A stretch of 46,293 nucleotides of DNA from the IMG/VR virus record IMGVR_UViG_3300008108_000304, positions 1-46,293 of that record; one strand, given 5' to 3'. The DNA is from a virus. Below are positions 15,518-23,559 of the stretch, one piece after another (positions within the stretch are counted from its first letter, which is position 1; each line of letters starts with the position of its first letter). The notes under the pieces were generated by a model. It worked only from the letters and a program-made list of their open reading frames with translations. It was not told the origin of the DNA and ran no database searches. The position numbers were made by a program, and so were the translations under genes.

Positions 15518-15950
15518 TTTTTCCACCGTTATGGAAAATTTCATTTTCGTTGACTACTCTAAACTTTATGCCCTGTGCTTTGCACCAAGCCTGTGCGGCT
15601 CGCCATTTGGCAACATTCCTTGCATACTCAATTTGATTGTTTCTGCTTTTACCTACTTTTTCTCTTAACGTTTGATTTTGTGGTTTAACTTCTACTAGTT
15701 CAGTGTGTATTTGACTGTTTTTATCAAGATACTGTATAAAGAAGTCTGGAACATATACTGTTTGTCGACCAGTAATTGGACAACGATAAGGTATTGCTAT
15801 CGATTCGCTGGCCCATTTTTGAACGCTACCGTGAGAATCGCAGAAACGCATAAATGCCAATTCCCAACTACTGCGGTATGTAGGACTTTTTTTGCCTACA
15901 TATTTTTCTGGATTTAAAGGTTGATATTTTCCAGATGCAAATCTACTCAT
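15513..15950 (-). CDS. 4: Head completion protein gp4, nuclease-fold
   Basis: 145 residues (T4 gp4 150). Conserved blocks: SGKYQPLNPEKYVGKKSP, YRSSWELAFMRFCD, WASESIAIPYRCPITG, YVPDFFIQY and TELVEVKPQ. The E-x-(9-25)-D-x-(9-15)-E-x-K arrangement (E in SSWEL, D in VPDFF, ExK in VEVKP) is that of a PD-(D/E)XK-like endonuclease, as proposed for T4 gp4. It acts on filled heads and is needed for stable tail joining. ATG 15950 overlaps the previous gene's stop by four bases. Strong family match. Confidence 0.92.
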   Translation of the reverse strand: MSRFASGKYQPLNPEKYVGKKSPTYRSSWELAFMRFCDSHGSVQKWASESIAIPYRCPITGRQTVYVPDFFIQYLDKNSQIHTELVEVKPQNQTLREKVGKSRNNQIEYARNVAKWRAAQAWCKAQGIKFRVVNENEIFHNGGKR

Positions 15951-16324
15951 GGCTTGATGTTTCTGCTTTCTAGAGCATCATTGTCTGTGGTGAATTTAAA
16001 TCCTAGGATGCTGGTCTTTTCTCGATAGGCATTAAGGACTTGACTTACAATAGTACTGAGTTGTACGTCATTTAAACCTTTAAGGCTGTCTAGTAGTTTA
16101 AAAACATTTACGTTATCAACTTTAGCCTGATTCATCAAGACAATTCCTGTACTTCTAGCGGCTTCTTCTCCGAATCCTCGTTTTAAGAAAAAGCCCACAA
16201 CAGCATCTACTTGACTAGCAGGAAAGCTTATTTGATTAATAAAATATTTGTCAAAAAATGTTTTGACGCCTGTGCTACTATCTTCAGTAGCTTCGGTGGG
16301 AATATTACTAGTGACTTCTGACAT
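15947..16324 (-). CDS. Small conserved structural-cluster protein, unknown function
   Basis: 125 residues from ATG 16324 (MSEVTSN), one base after the upstream stop and behind AAGG; a TTG further up is less likely. A short polar N-terminus is followed by a compact helical domain (YFINQISFPASQVDAVVGFF, LLDSLKGLNDVQLSTIVSQV) ending in a charged tail. I recall closely similar proteins before gp4 in cyanophages. Conservation within the tail and head-completion cluster suggests a virion or assembly part. The position equals that of gp53 in T4, but I see no gp53 similarity. Confidence 0.7.
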   Translation of the reverse strand: MSEVTSNIPTEATEDSSTGVKTFFDKYFINQISFPASQVDAVVGFFLKRGFGEEAARSTGIVLMNQAKVDNVNVFKLLDSLKGLNDVQLSTIVSQVLNAYREKTSILGFKFTTDNDALESRNIKP

Positions 16325-16325
16325 G

Positions 16326-17426
16326 TTAACCGCCTTGTGGACCAAAAATACTTATTGCTTTTGCAGGAGTCGATTGCGAAGCTCCTGGTACTGGAAAACT
16401 TACATTTGGTTGACCGCTTAATCCAACTCGGGCAGTAGCATTTATGCCTGTTAGCACAGCACCTGTAACTTGATTAAGTGCGCCTTCTTTAGTGAGATTT
16501 TTTGCATTTTGATATGTGTTCACTGCGGTAATAGCTGTGCCTATTAGAGCTGCTGGATTTTTAAATGTATTAGGATCGCCCATTGCACCAAGTACAGAAC
16601 TTATTCCGCCTAATATACTGCTGGCATTACCAAAGATACTAGTACCTCCACCTAATGCCACAGGGTCTGATGCGGCACGTCTTGCCTGCGGATCGGCAGC
16701 ATATGGGCTTGGTGTTTGATCGTAGTGCTCTTGACTAAATCCATTGGGTATTCCGTTTCTTACTCTACCAGTTTCATAGGCCACAGATTCATAGGCCAGC
16801 GTCATAGACTGTTCAGCAGGTTGACTGCTACTTGAGTCTAATGTATCGTGATTCCACTGTGTTACTATAGGATTAATTAATTTATACGCATACCATGCTT
16901 TTTTAGCAAGTTGATAAATTACTATACTTGTAAAAAACGGCACAGTACTGTTATTATCTAAACCATAACTAGCTTTAATAAACGGTTTAGCTTTCATAGC
17001 AGTCCTATTATAGGCGCCAATATTATCTGCTGCGCTAGTATCACCGTAGTAGTAATTAAAATAATTGTACCATAGCTGTCCTACAACACCATAGTTGTCA
17101 TCATGGAATCTTAAAGTTACAGGTTGATAATCAATTTTGTTCTGTACAACTTTTTTTCTGTTGTATTGATTTAATGTTTCAGACTGTACTGTAAATTTAG
17201 GTAATTCAGCTGATTTAACCAGCATGTTAATTTCGTTCTGATGTCGATATTTAAATCCTAAATTCTTAAGAGCACTAGAATTAATATTGAAAACTACATG
17301 GTAGAGGAATTTTGTTTTAGGAGCAAGACGTAGATCACTTTCTCGATACAGACGAGAAGCGTGTTGAAAATCACGAAGAACTGGTTCTCCGGGTTGTCTT
17401 ATTCCATATTGAACTGGTGTTGGCAT
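16326..17426 (-). CDS. Tail-tube-fold structural protein, candidate baseplate-tube junction protein (gp54/gp48-like)
   Basis: 366 residues. Residues from about 40 to 210 have the layout of the T4 tube fold: a strand pair (FLYHVVFNINSS), then LVKSAELPKFTVQSETLNQY with the K-S-A-x-L-P turn seen in gp19-type proteins, QPVTLRFHDDN, and an aromatic block (LWYNYFNYYYGD). The last 140 residues are Gly/Ala/Ser-rich and probably extended or hydrophobic (SSILGGISSVLGAMG). In T4, gp48 and gp54 carry this fold at the tube base, so that role is proposed. It is not proven, since a second tube variant is also possible. Late box GATAAATA stands five bases before ATG 17426. Confidence 0.6.
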   Translation of the reverse strand: MPTPVQYGIRQPGEPVLRDFQHASRLYRESDLRLAPKTKFLYHVVFNINSSALKNLGFKYRHQNEINMLVKSAELPKFTVQSETLNQYNRKKVVQNKIDYQPVTLRFHDDNYGVVGQLWYNYFNYYYGDTSAADNIGAYNRTAMKAKPFIKASYGLDNNSTVPFFTSIVIYQLAKKAWYAYKLINPIVTQWNHDTLDSSSSQPAEQSMTLAYESVAYETGRVRNGIPNGFSQEHYDQTPSPYAADPQARRAASDPVALGGGTSIFGNASSILGGISSVLGAMGDPNTFKNPAALIGTAITAVNTYQNAKNLTKEGALNQVTGAVLTGINATARVGLSGQPNVSFPVPGASQSTPAKAISIFGPQGG

Positions 17427-17431
17427 AATAA

Positions 17432-17439
17432 TATTTATC
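17432..17439 (-). promoter_or_regulatory. Late promoter box GATAAATA, leaderless spacing
   Basis: GATAAATA on the minus strand with exactly five bases (TTATT) to ATG 17426, no Shine-Dalgarno, and a terminator for gp19 just upstream. Confidence 0.6.
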
Positions 17440-17473
17440 GTTCGATATTAACTACGTAGTTAATACTCAGTCA

Positions 17474-17502
17474 CAAAAAAGCCCACTTGCGTGGGCTTTT
17501 TA
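17474..17502 (-). terminator. Rho-independent terminator after gp19
   Basis: Stem AAAAAGCCCAC (17476-17486) with GTGGGCTTTTT (17491-17501), loop TTGC. On the minus strand the last arm runs into a T stretch. It lies right after the gp19 stop and ends the gp18-gp19 transcript; the symmetry allows action on both strands. Confidence 0.88.
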
Positions 17503-18123
17503 TTAACCGCCTGTGGCGTTTGTACTTACTGAACGACCGTAGCTTGTTCCAACGCCAGCTAATGGTGAATTATCTGGTTTCTGGATTGCGTTGTCATACT
17601 TAATACTCATCTGTATTGTTACAGGAGCATTTTCGCTGTATGATAAATTCTGGTAGTTAACGTTTTCTAGATAGCAACCATAAAGTTCCCATGTTTCTAG
17701 AATGCCAACTGTTTGATTTCCGTTACCGCCATCAAGAATTTCAATTTTAGTTGAAAACTTATAATCAATACCAGAAGCAGCTGAAGCTTGCTCATAGAAG
17801 TCAAATTGTTTCTGTAATTGCTCACCAACAATTTTCTGTGTAGCACCAGTTACATCGTCACGAACGTTAAGAGTAATTGGCGACCATGTGTGTTTACCTG
17901 CTAGATAAACACGGCTGTTATATACATCAACAGTAATTGGATCAAATGCTATAGTGGGTCTTGTTACGTCAGCAACTTGTTTAGTTAACTCTGCTGTTGA
18001 TGATGCTAGACCAAAACCTAACAAAGTAACGCGGAAGCGATACTTGAGTTTTGGCATTAGCAAACCCTGTGACTGAGCACCGTCTAATGGTACTGTGAAT
18101 TTGGTTAATGTTGAAATTGACAT
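17503..18123 (-). CDS. 19: Tail tube protein gp19
   Basis: 206 residues (T4 gp19 163). KYRFRVTLLGFG opens the tube fold. VTRPTIAFDPITVDVYNSRVY and LAGKHTWSPITLNVRDDV match the conserved strand-turn-strand blocks of gp19. The C-terminal block ETWELYGCYLENVNYQNLSY carries the strand that joins the tube ring. It forms the inner tube through which DNA passes. AGAGGA precedes ATG 18123, 15 bases after the sheath gene, the usual sheath-tube pair. About 20 extra Gly/Ser/Asn residues trail at the C-terminus. Confidence 0.92.
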   Translation of the reverse strand: MSISTLTKFTVPLDGAQSQGLLMPKLKYRFRVTLLGFGLASSTAELTKQVADVTRPTIAFDPITVDVYNSRVYLAGKHTWSPITLNVRDDVTGATQKIVGEQLQKQFDFYEQASAASGIDYKFSTKIEILDGGNGNQTVGILETWELYGCYLENVNYQNLSYSENAPVTIQMSIKYDNAIQKPDNSPLAGVGTSYGRSVSTNATGG

Positions 18124-18138
18124 ATTAATATCCTCTTA

Positions 18139-21100
18139 TTATAGACCTGCGATTTCGCCAGTGTTCTTCAAACGCAATGGAATGTAGATAAATTCAACTG
18201 CTTTAACTGGCTCAACAGCTACATCAACCCAAAGTTCATTTCTATCAATTCTAGCAGGAGTATTATTGCTTTCATCACAAACTACTAGGTAGTCGTAAAG
18301 AGCACGTTGTCCAACTAGTTCTAACATCAATGAATCGACAGCACCTTTGATCTCATCTCTAGTGATCTTATCGTTTGGTTCAAACACGTATGGTTTAGCT
18401 AGTGCATTTAGTTGTCTACGTAGGTAAATCACTAAACGAGCTACGTTAATACGATCAAGTGCGCTGGCTGCTTTTGCTCTAGTGCGCTGACCGTAGTTTA
18501 CTAGACCGCTGCCTGTAAAGAATGTAATTGGATTAATCTTTGATTCATAAAGTGTATCGCGTTGACCGTTGTTTAGTGCAACTGATCTAAATTCACCTTC
18601 TGCATCTACATACCCAACTGCTGTAGCATTTGTAATACCGCCACGACGTAGTCCGGCTGGTGCAAACCATGGATAAGCTACTTGATCGTTAAGAGCAATA
18701 GTTCTTAACATCATATGGCTCGGTGGAACAACTACGTTGTTACCAAAGTTATCGCTGGTAAAGCCCCATGGATAGAACATAGCCATGTATTCGTCGTAAC
18801 TTACTGCGCCTAGATCGTTGTCTTCTAGAGCTAGACGTTGGTTAGTACCCCATCTATTCAAGCTAGTAGCATCTGGTGTTAAACGTGCTGGTGTATCACC
18901 AACTACAAATGCTGTTAGTCCACGATCATAGTTTAAGCTAATTAACTCACCTATTAACTCTGGATATCCTGGGCAAGCCATCAAGTTAAACACACGACTT
19001 TCTTCGTCACGAATTTGTTGATTACTGTTCACCAACGCTTGCAGAGCTTGTACAACTACCTTGCGCTGTGCTTGACGTCCGAAGCTTCCACTTCCGTCTG
19101 GGTTATTAGCACTCTCTGTTACCCAACGATGTGTGTAGTAAGCCTGCATTGACTCGCCAACAGGTGCATTAAATCTTGTGTTGTCTGCTGTAGTGTCAAT
19201 GTAACTTTGTTTAAATTTCTTAACGTTGAATCCACTTCTACGTAGATTCCATAACAACATACCTTTTGGATATAATGCTGGATCTGGGCAGTCAAAGTCT
19301 ACGAAATTACTTGTGAGTAATTCTTCAATAGTTCCGGTAGGTGCATTATCAGCAGTGCCGCCATCTGTTCCTTGTCTAGCATCTGCAAATAAGATACCTT
19401 CGTCTGTTGACTGGTCAGTCTTATCTACTAATACCCAACGATCTTTAACTGGCTTGTTTAGCAAGTCTGAATCGTATTTGTAAATTGTTGGATAGTTTTC
19501 AATGTCGCTGGTGTCGATCCATAGGTCGCCGGTTTCAAGTGCTGAACCATCGCTTTGTTTTTCTGGTGCTGTAGCAGCTACCATTGGGCCTGCTGGATCA
19601 GTACCTTCTGCAAAGTATGGGCTTGTTGGACTCTTATAGCCCACCCACTTGTCGCCATCGTGAATCATGATATCAACTTCGTCAACTACAGAGCTGTACC
19701 ATAAAGTACCGTCTTCTGCAAGACTACCTGGATTATCTGCTGAACTGATATACACTAATGGTACCCAGTTGCTGGCCACATAGCCTGATGCTGTTTGGCC
19801 TACTGGTGCTGTTTGAATCCACTCTGTGCCTTCGCCAAAGTTAGCTTCGCTAGGCTCATATTGATATGCAGTTGAAAAACCTAATGGATTTAATGGAGTG
19901 TTCAGTCCATTGGTAAATCTAATCTCGCCGCCTTTATTATGTTTAATTACTAAACGGTTTTGACTATCAACTTCTGCAGTAATGTTTACATAACCGTTAG
20001 CATTGATCACAGTTGCGATAGTTTCTGCATCAGAAGAGTCGCCGGCTGCTGTAAATTGATTAACTTTGTCAGCATCAATAACAGCATCACCTACTAATGA
20101 TTCTGCCATATTAAACACATAATCTTCGCCGCTGGTAAACATACCTGTTATAATCTTTGCACTTCTAACCACAGTTGCTCCGATAGCAGCTCTGCGCCAT
20201 GCTTTAAACTCTGCTACACGTGGTGTAGAGTCAGCTGTATCGTCGTGTTCTTGATAATTGTATTGTACATATACTGTTCCAAGAGCAATGTTTGCGCCAC
20301 CGCCTGTTTTATCTAAACTAGCAATAGCTTCATGACCGTTGGAATATAATGGTGCAGTGATGCTGTCCCACAATAGTGTTTGGCCGTTCCAGCGTTTAAA
20401 TCTCCAACGAGCACCTAGATTGCTTTCTGTAGTCTTTAACCACACAGAACCTGTAGGACGTGGATATGTATCTTTTCGTTTAAATGTAGGAACTTGTGTA
20501 TGCTTGCTGATTGTCAAACGTGGGTTATAATAATCACCGCCAGCAATTCCCAATGTTGTTAATAGGCCTGCTGTACTAGCAGCACCAATTTCAACTAGGT
20601 TAGAATCGTCACCAACATCACCGCTTTCGCCGTTGTGGTAAATTTCTAGTTTGTTATTAACTACCGAAGCAGTTACACCGCTGCCACCTAATATTGGATT
20701 AGCATTAATTGCATCTACAAGTTTAGCCAATGTGTTGTTTGGACCAACTGGTACTAAAATTGATTCACCGTTAATTTCAATAACGTTGTTAGCAGTGAGC
20801 GTAGAGGCTGCTTTAGTACCAGCTACAGTTGGCCATGAAGCTTGCCATTGATTGCTGCCTACTAAAACCCAAGCACCTGAACGATTCTTGTAATATAAAG
20901 TATTTGGATGGAGGCTAGTTAATGCAGGTCTGTTATCGTTAGCATCACGTACAGCAACAAAAGCGTAGTCGCCAATCTGACCACCTGCTTTTGTATTTGG
21001 AGCACCAGTAAGTGGATCAACTTTATTTGGATCTGTAACTACAAGTGGGATTTTGTTAGTAAATGTCTGGCCACCAGATGAAGTAACTGCTGCGCCATTC

Positions 21101-21546
21101 CACTCAAAAACGCCAAATGCTGTAACACTAGTATCTAACCAGTGTGTTCCTGGGATAGGATTAGCAATTGGAGCTTCTGCTGAAGCATTTAGTTCATCTA
21201 AATCAATATTAGCTCTAACAACATAAGCACGATTACTTACGCCTAACAAACTGTAAGCAGCCTGTAGACCGTATTCGTTCTGTTCACCTGCGTGAATCGG
21301 ATTGTTATTAGAATCTGTCTTGAACGATGGATCGCCAAAAGTATCTACAAGATCCTTCTGACTGGTTATTAAATATACTTGGCCGGCGTTGGCCTTTAAG
21401 GTACCTGGAGCTGTTCCGTCTCCTGCACCGTTAGTTTTATTTTCTGCTGAAGCAACGACAATTAAAGGTACGGTGCCAGGCTCAGCTGGTGTATAAAACG
21501 ATTCGTCAACAACTTTGACTTCTACGCCTGGTGAAGTTAATGCCAT
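18139..21546 (-). CDS. 18: Contractile tail sheath protein gp18, enlarged
   Basis: 1135 residues against 659 in T4. The N-terminal 115 residues (SPGVEVKVVDES, GLQAAYSLLGVSNRAYVVRA) and the C-terminal 340 (CPGYPELIGELISLNYDRGL, NINPITFFTGSG-like stretch, INVARLVIYLRRQLNAL, ending KNTGEIAGL) are the conserved contractile core and linker arms. Between them lie about 600 residues of insertions, with repeated Trp modules of the form G-x-x-W-x-x-T followed by a W-(N/D)-G or D-x-W turn, and ENNVIEINGE/VINANGY-like strands. The insertions should face outward on the tail. AGGAGAG precedes ATG 21546. Both a late core box (21580-21587) and a sigma70-like promoter (21621-21649) lie upstream. Confidence 0.94.
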   Translation of the reverse strand: MALTSPGVEVKVVDESFYTPAEPGTVPLIVVASAENKTNGAGDGTAPGTLKANAGQVYLITSQKDLVDTFGDPSFKTDSNNNPIHAGEQNEYGLQAAYSLLGVSNRAYVVRANIDLDELNASAEAPIANPIPGTHWLDTSVTAFGVFEWNGAAVTSSGGQTFTNKIPLVVTDPNKVDPLTGAPNTKAGGQIGDYAFVAVRDANDNRPALTSLHPNTLYYKNRSGAWVLVGSNQWQASWPTVAGTKAASTLTANNVIEINGESILVPVGPNNTLAKLVDAINANPILGGSGVTASVVNNKLEIYHNGESGDVGDDSNLVEIGAASTAGLLTTLGIAGGDYYNPRLTISKHTQVPTFKRKDTYPRPTGSVWLKTTESNLGARWRFKRWNGQTLLWDSITAPLYSNGHEAIASLDKTGGGANIALGTVYVQYNYQEHDDTADSTPRVAEFKAWRRAAIGATVVRSAKIITGMFTSGEDYVFNMAESLVGDAVIDADKVNQFTAAGDSSDAETIATVINANGYVNITAEVDSQNRLVIKHNKGGEIRFTNGLNTPLNPLGFSTAYQYEPSEANFGEGTEWIQTAPVGQTASGYVASNWVPLVYISSADNPGSLAEDGTLWYSSVVDEVDIMIHDGDKWVGYKSPTSPYFAEGTDPAGPMVAATAPEKQSDGSALETGDLWIDTSDIENYPTIYKYDSDLLNKPVKDRWVLVDKTDQSTDEGILFADARQGTDGGTADNAPTGTIEELLTSNFVDFDCPDPALYPKGMLLWNLRRSGFNVKKFKQSYIDTTADNTRFNAPVGESMQAYYTHRWVTESANNPDGSGSFGRQAQRKVVVQALQALVNSNQQIRDEESRVFNLMACPGYPELIGELISLNYDRGLTAFVVGDTPARLTPDATSLNRWGTNQRLALEDNDLGAVSYDEYMAMFYPWGFTSDNFGNNVVVPPSHMMLRTIALNDQVAYPWFAPAGLRRGGITNATAVGYVDAEGEFRSVALNNGQRDTLYESKINPITFFTGSGLVNYGQRTRAKAASALDRINVARLVIYLRRQLNALAKPYVFEPNDKITRDEIKGAVDSLMLELVGQRALYDYLVVCDESNNTPARIDRNELWVDVAVEPVKAVEFIYIPLRLKNTGEIAGL

Positions 21547-21579
21547 ATTAAACTCTCCTATGGGGTTTCATTATACTTT

Positions 21580-21587
21580 TATTTAGC
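21580..21587 (-). promoter_or_regulatory. Late promoter box GCTAAATA before gp18
   Basis: GCTAAATA (core TAAATA) on the minus strand, 33 bases before ATG 21546, with AGGAGAG in the leader. A conventional late promoter for the sheath-tube pair. Confidence 0.45.
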
Positions 21588-21620
21588 GGTTTTTTCTAAA
21601 ATGGAATACTAAACTTACTA

Positions 21621-21649
21621 ATCTTAAGTGTATATGTGCCAATTGTCAA
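21621..21649 (-). promoter_or_regulatory. Sigma70-like promoter upstream of gp18
   Basis: Minus strand: TTGACA (21649-21644), 17-base spacer, TAAGAT (21626-21621). The minus-35 is perfect, the minus-10 four of six. It stands in the 125-base gap between gp1 and gp18, which otherwise holds only the late box and ribosome site. Confidence 0.42.
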
Positions 21650-21671
21650 CGCACACTAGCTAAAGAAGGAT

Positions 21672-22319
21672 TTAACTGGCGACGAGCTGATCTTCAACCA
21701 GATTTCTAATCTGCGAGAATAAATCATCAATACTGCCGTTGTTATCAATTTCGCAGTCTATTCCTCGACCTATCCATGCTGTTTCGCTGGCATGAATTTT
21801 TAGTGCTTCCATACGTGCTTTGCTAATAGCCCATGACATATTTGTTGGACCAGCATTTACATTAAGTGCATCTTGATACCACCCTGGGTCAGCACCTCGA
21901 ACTACTCGCACTACTTTGCCGCCTGCGTTATGAATGGCTTTAATTTCGTTAGGAAATCGCACATCTGAAATAACAATATTATCACTGGTCTTACGCATTT
22001 TGTTTTCTAAACTGGCAATCCAAACGTCGTCGTGAAAACCTTGTCGGCAAACTTCTGTACCCCAGTATTGCAAAATCCATCGAGGAGTTAGGTTAGGCAT
22101 ATTGAGTCGTTCTGCCCACCAAGGATCTACACGCTCACGCCACTCACGGGCTTCTTTGGTGCGGCCTTCTAACAGGGTTCTGTCCCATCCAAATACTGCG
22201 GCAACAGCATCTTTAAGTGTATTAGCAAATGAATCACGGCGGAATCCGTGAAAGTTAACAAGATAGTCTGCGGCAGTATCTTTGCCCGAACCGATAAATC
22301 CAACGAAGCCAATGATCAT
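21672..22319 (-). CDS. 1: Deoxynucleoside monophosphate kinase (gp1)
   Basis: 215 residues (T4 gp1 241). P-loop GFIGSGKDT (7-15), then RDSFANTLKDAVAAVFGW, LEGRTKEAREWRERVDPWW and ILQYWGTEVCRQGFHDDVWI, the gp1-specific substrate blocks, and NIVISDVRFPNEIKAI (Walker B type). T4 gp1 phosphorylates dTMP, dGMP and hm-dCMP to diphosphates, feeding phage DNA synthesis in the cytoplasm. It sits within the virion cluster but has its own sigma70-like promoter and an AGGAGA ribosome site, so it can be made early. Confidence 0.93.
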   Translation of the reverse strand: MIIGFVGFIGSGKDTAADYLVNFHGFRRDSFANTLKDAVAAVFGWDRTLLEGRTKEAREWRERVDPWWAERLNMPNLTPRWILQYWGTEVCRQGFHDDVWIASLENKMRKTSDNIVISDVRFPNEIKAIHNAGGKVVRVVRGADPGWYQDALNVNAGPTNMSWAISKARMEALKIHASETAWIGRGIDCEIDNNGSIDDLFSQIRNLVEDQLVAS

Positions 22320-22341
22320 AGTATCTCCTAGGTGATACTAT

Positions 22342-22369
22342 ATTTTATACTATTTTATAACTTTGTCAA
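22342..22369 (-). promoter_or_regulatory. Sigma70-like early promoter for gp1 kinase
   Basis: Minus strand: TTGACA (22369-22364), 16-base spacer, TAAAAT (22347-22342), about 20 bases before the ATG at 22319, with AGGAGA between. It occupies the 54-base gap behind the 127-residue gene. Confidence 0.68.
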
Positions 22370-22373
22370 GAAT

Positions 22374-22757
22374 TTATACGCCATATTTGTTGCGTTTTGG
22401 TTTAGCAACAGGGCTTGTTTTATTTGTAGTGTTTAATTCTTCGCTGTTCATGTTGCCGTCATTGACATCTTTATAATCGGCACCAGCGGCTTTGTACGCC
22501 ATCTTGAGTATGTCTGCTTCTTCTTTGGTATAAGGAAATGCAGCTTTGCGTTTGCCAATCCAACTTTTAGCATCTATGTCAGGCATTGTTTTGCCATCGG
22601 TCGATGCCGCCGCCATGCCTACACGAAATTGAACATAGTCACTGTTAGCTCTTTCTGCGTCTCCAAATGTGTGTACACCTCGAGTAGACTGATTTTGACG
22701 CTTGGTCATTTTAGCCTGTTTTACTTTTGCTTCGGTGATAATTTCTTGAACTTTCAT
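22374..22757 (-). CDS. Small basic conserved phage protein, unknown function
   Basis: 127 residues, lysine-rich. N-terminal helix (VQEIITEAKVKQAKMTKRQ) is followed by a segment with DAERANSDYVQFRVGMAAA and DIDAKSWIGKRKAAFPYT; the tail is polar and basic (KPKRNKYGV). The conserved arrangement recalls a short protein seen in marine T4-like phages near neck genes. No catalytic motif. One base separates it from the upstream gene, so it is cotranscribed with the neck-like protein from the late promoter at 23536. Confidence 0.65.
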   Translation of the reverse strand: MKVQEIITEAKVKQAKMTKRQNQSTRGVHTFGDAERANSDYVQFRVGMAAASTDGKTMPDIDAKSWIGKRKAAFPYTKEEADILKMAYKAAGADYKDVNDGNMNSEELNTTNKTSPVAKPKRNKYGV

Positions 22758-22758
22758 A

Positions 22759-23520
22759 TTAACCTATTACAAATGTATAACCAGTTCCGCCACTGATTAG
22801 AGTTTCTAGTTCTTTGTCTAATTTTTCTAATTCTTCTTTGCTGGCAGATTTAAGATCGGCACCATTTAACTGCGTTCCTCCTTGAGGTCCAGCAATAGTT
22901 CCAAATTTGCTACGTGCTTCTCCTAATATACCTTTACAAATAGCTAGAGTATAATCTTTAATCCACTGTCCTGCATAGATGTCATTAATAAGATTAAAAT
23001 CTGGTCTGTAATTATAGCATCTTAACAGTAATGTTTCTTTTTCAGTAAACGGTCTTTGTAGAATACGTAATGTATGCGAATACGGAATCCACTGAAATTC
23101 AATGTAGCTACCAAACATACGTCCTACCATTTCTTGATATTGTGCAAAGAAATCATATGTAGCAATACCACCAAGTGTTGTTGCATTTAACAAATATGTA
23201 TTAGTATAGGCTAAATTAAATGGCTCAAAATTAGTGCCTGTGCCTACAGATCTACTTCCTAGCGATCGTCTAAACACTGATCTTACTTCAACAATTTCGT
23301 CAGGAAGTTTGTAATCATTAGTATCTCTTTCTAACTCAATAAACATGTAGCTTTCTTCAACCGCATTTGGGCTGCGCTGTCTAAATCTAGATAGCGTTTT
23401 ATTAAGAGCTGCTTCGTAGTGTATAGGGTCAAGTTCAACGTCAATCATCCCGTCGCCTAGCATGGCGCGAACATAGTCGTAAACTTTCTGTTTTTCAGCT
23501 TGAACATTAATTTCTAACAT
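22759..23520 (-). CDS. Neck or head-tail connector-like virion protein
   Basis: 253 residues. The N-terminal half (VYDYVRAMLGDGMIDVEL, ALNKTLSRFRQRSPNAVEES, LPDEIVEVRSVFRR) resembles the small helical connector proteins that sit under phage portals. The middle has aromatic strands (FGSYIEFQWIPYSHTLRIL) and the end QWIKDYTLAICKGILGEARS is strongly conserved in my memory of cyanophage virion proteins. Sometimes such proteins are called gp13, but I do not see clear similarity to T4 gp13, so no symbol is given. GGGAGA precedes ATG 23520 and late box GATAAATA lies 15 bases up. Confidence 0.62.
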   Translation of the reverse strand: MLEINVQAEKQKVYDYVRAMLGDGMIDVELDPIHYEAALNKTLSRFRQRSPNAVEESYMFIELERDTNDYKLPDEIVEVRSVFRRSLGSRSVGTGTNFEPFNLAYTNTYLLNATTLGGIATYDFFAQYQEMVGRMFGSYIEFQWIPYSHTLRILQRPFTEKETLLLRCYNYRPDFNLINDIYAGQWIKDYTLAICKGILGEARSKFGTIAGPQGGTQLNGADLKSASKEELEKLDKELETLISGGTGYTFVIG

Positions 23521-23535
23521 TGGTGTCTCCCAGTA

Positions 23536-23543
23536 TATTTATC
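23536..23543 (-). promoter_or_regulatory. Late promoter box GATAAATA, minus half of a back-to-back pair
   Basis: GATAAATA on the minus strand, 15 bases before ATG 23520, with GGGAGA in the short leader. It forms one arm of a palindrome with the plus-strand box two bases away. Confidence 0.6.
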
Positions 23544-23544
23544 G

Positions 23545-23552
23545 AATAAATA
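23545..23552 (+). promoter_or_regulatory. Late promoter box AATAAATA, plus half of a back-to-back pair
   Basis: AATAAATA on the plus strand, seven bases before ATG 23560, no Shine-Dalgarno. With the minus box it forms TATTTAT-CGA-ATAAATA (23536-23552). Confidence 0.58.
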
Positions 23553-23559
23553 CTGTACT

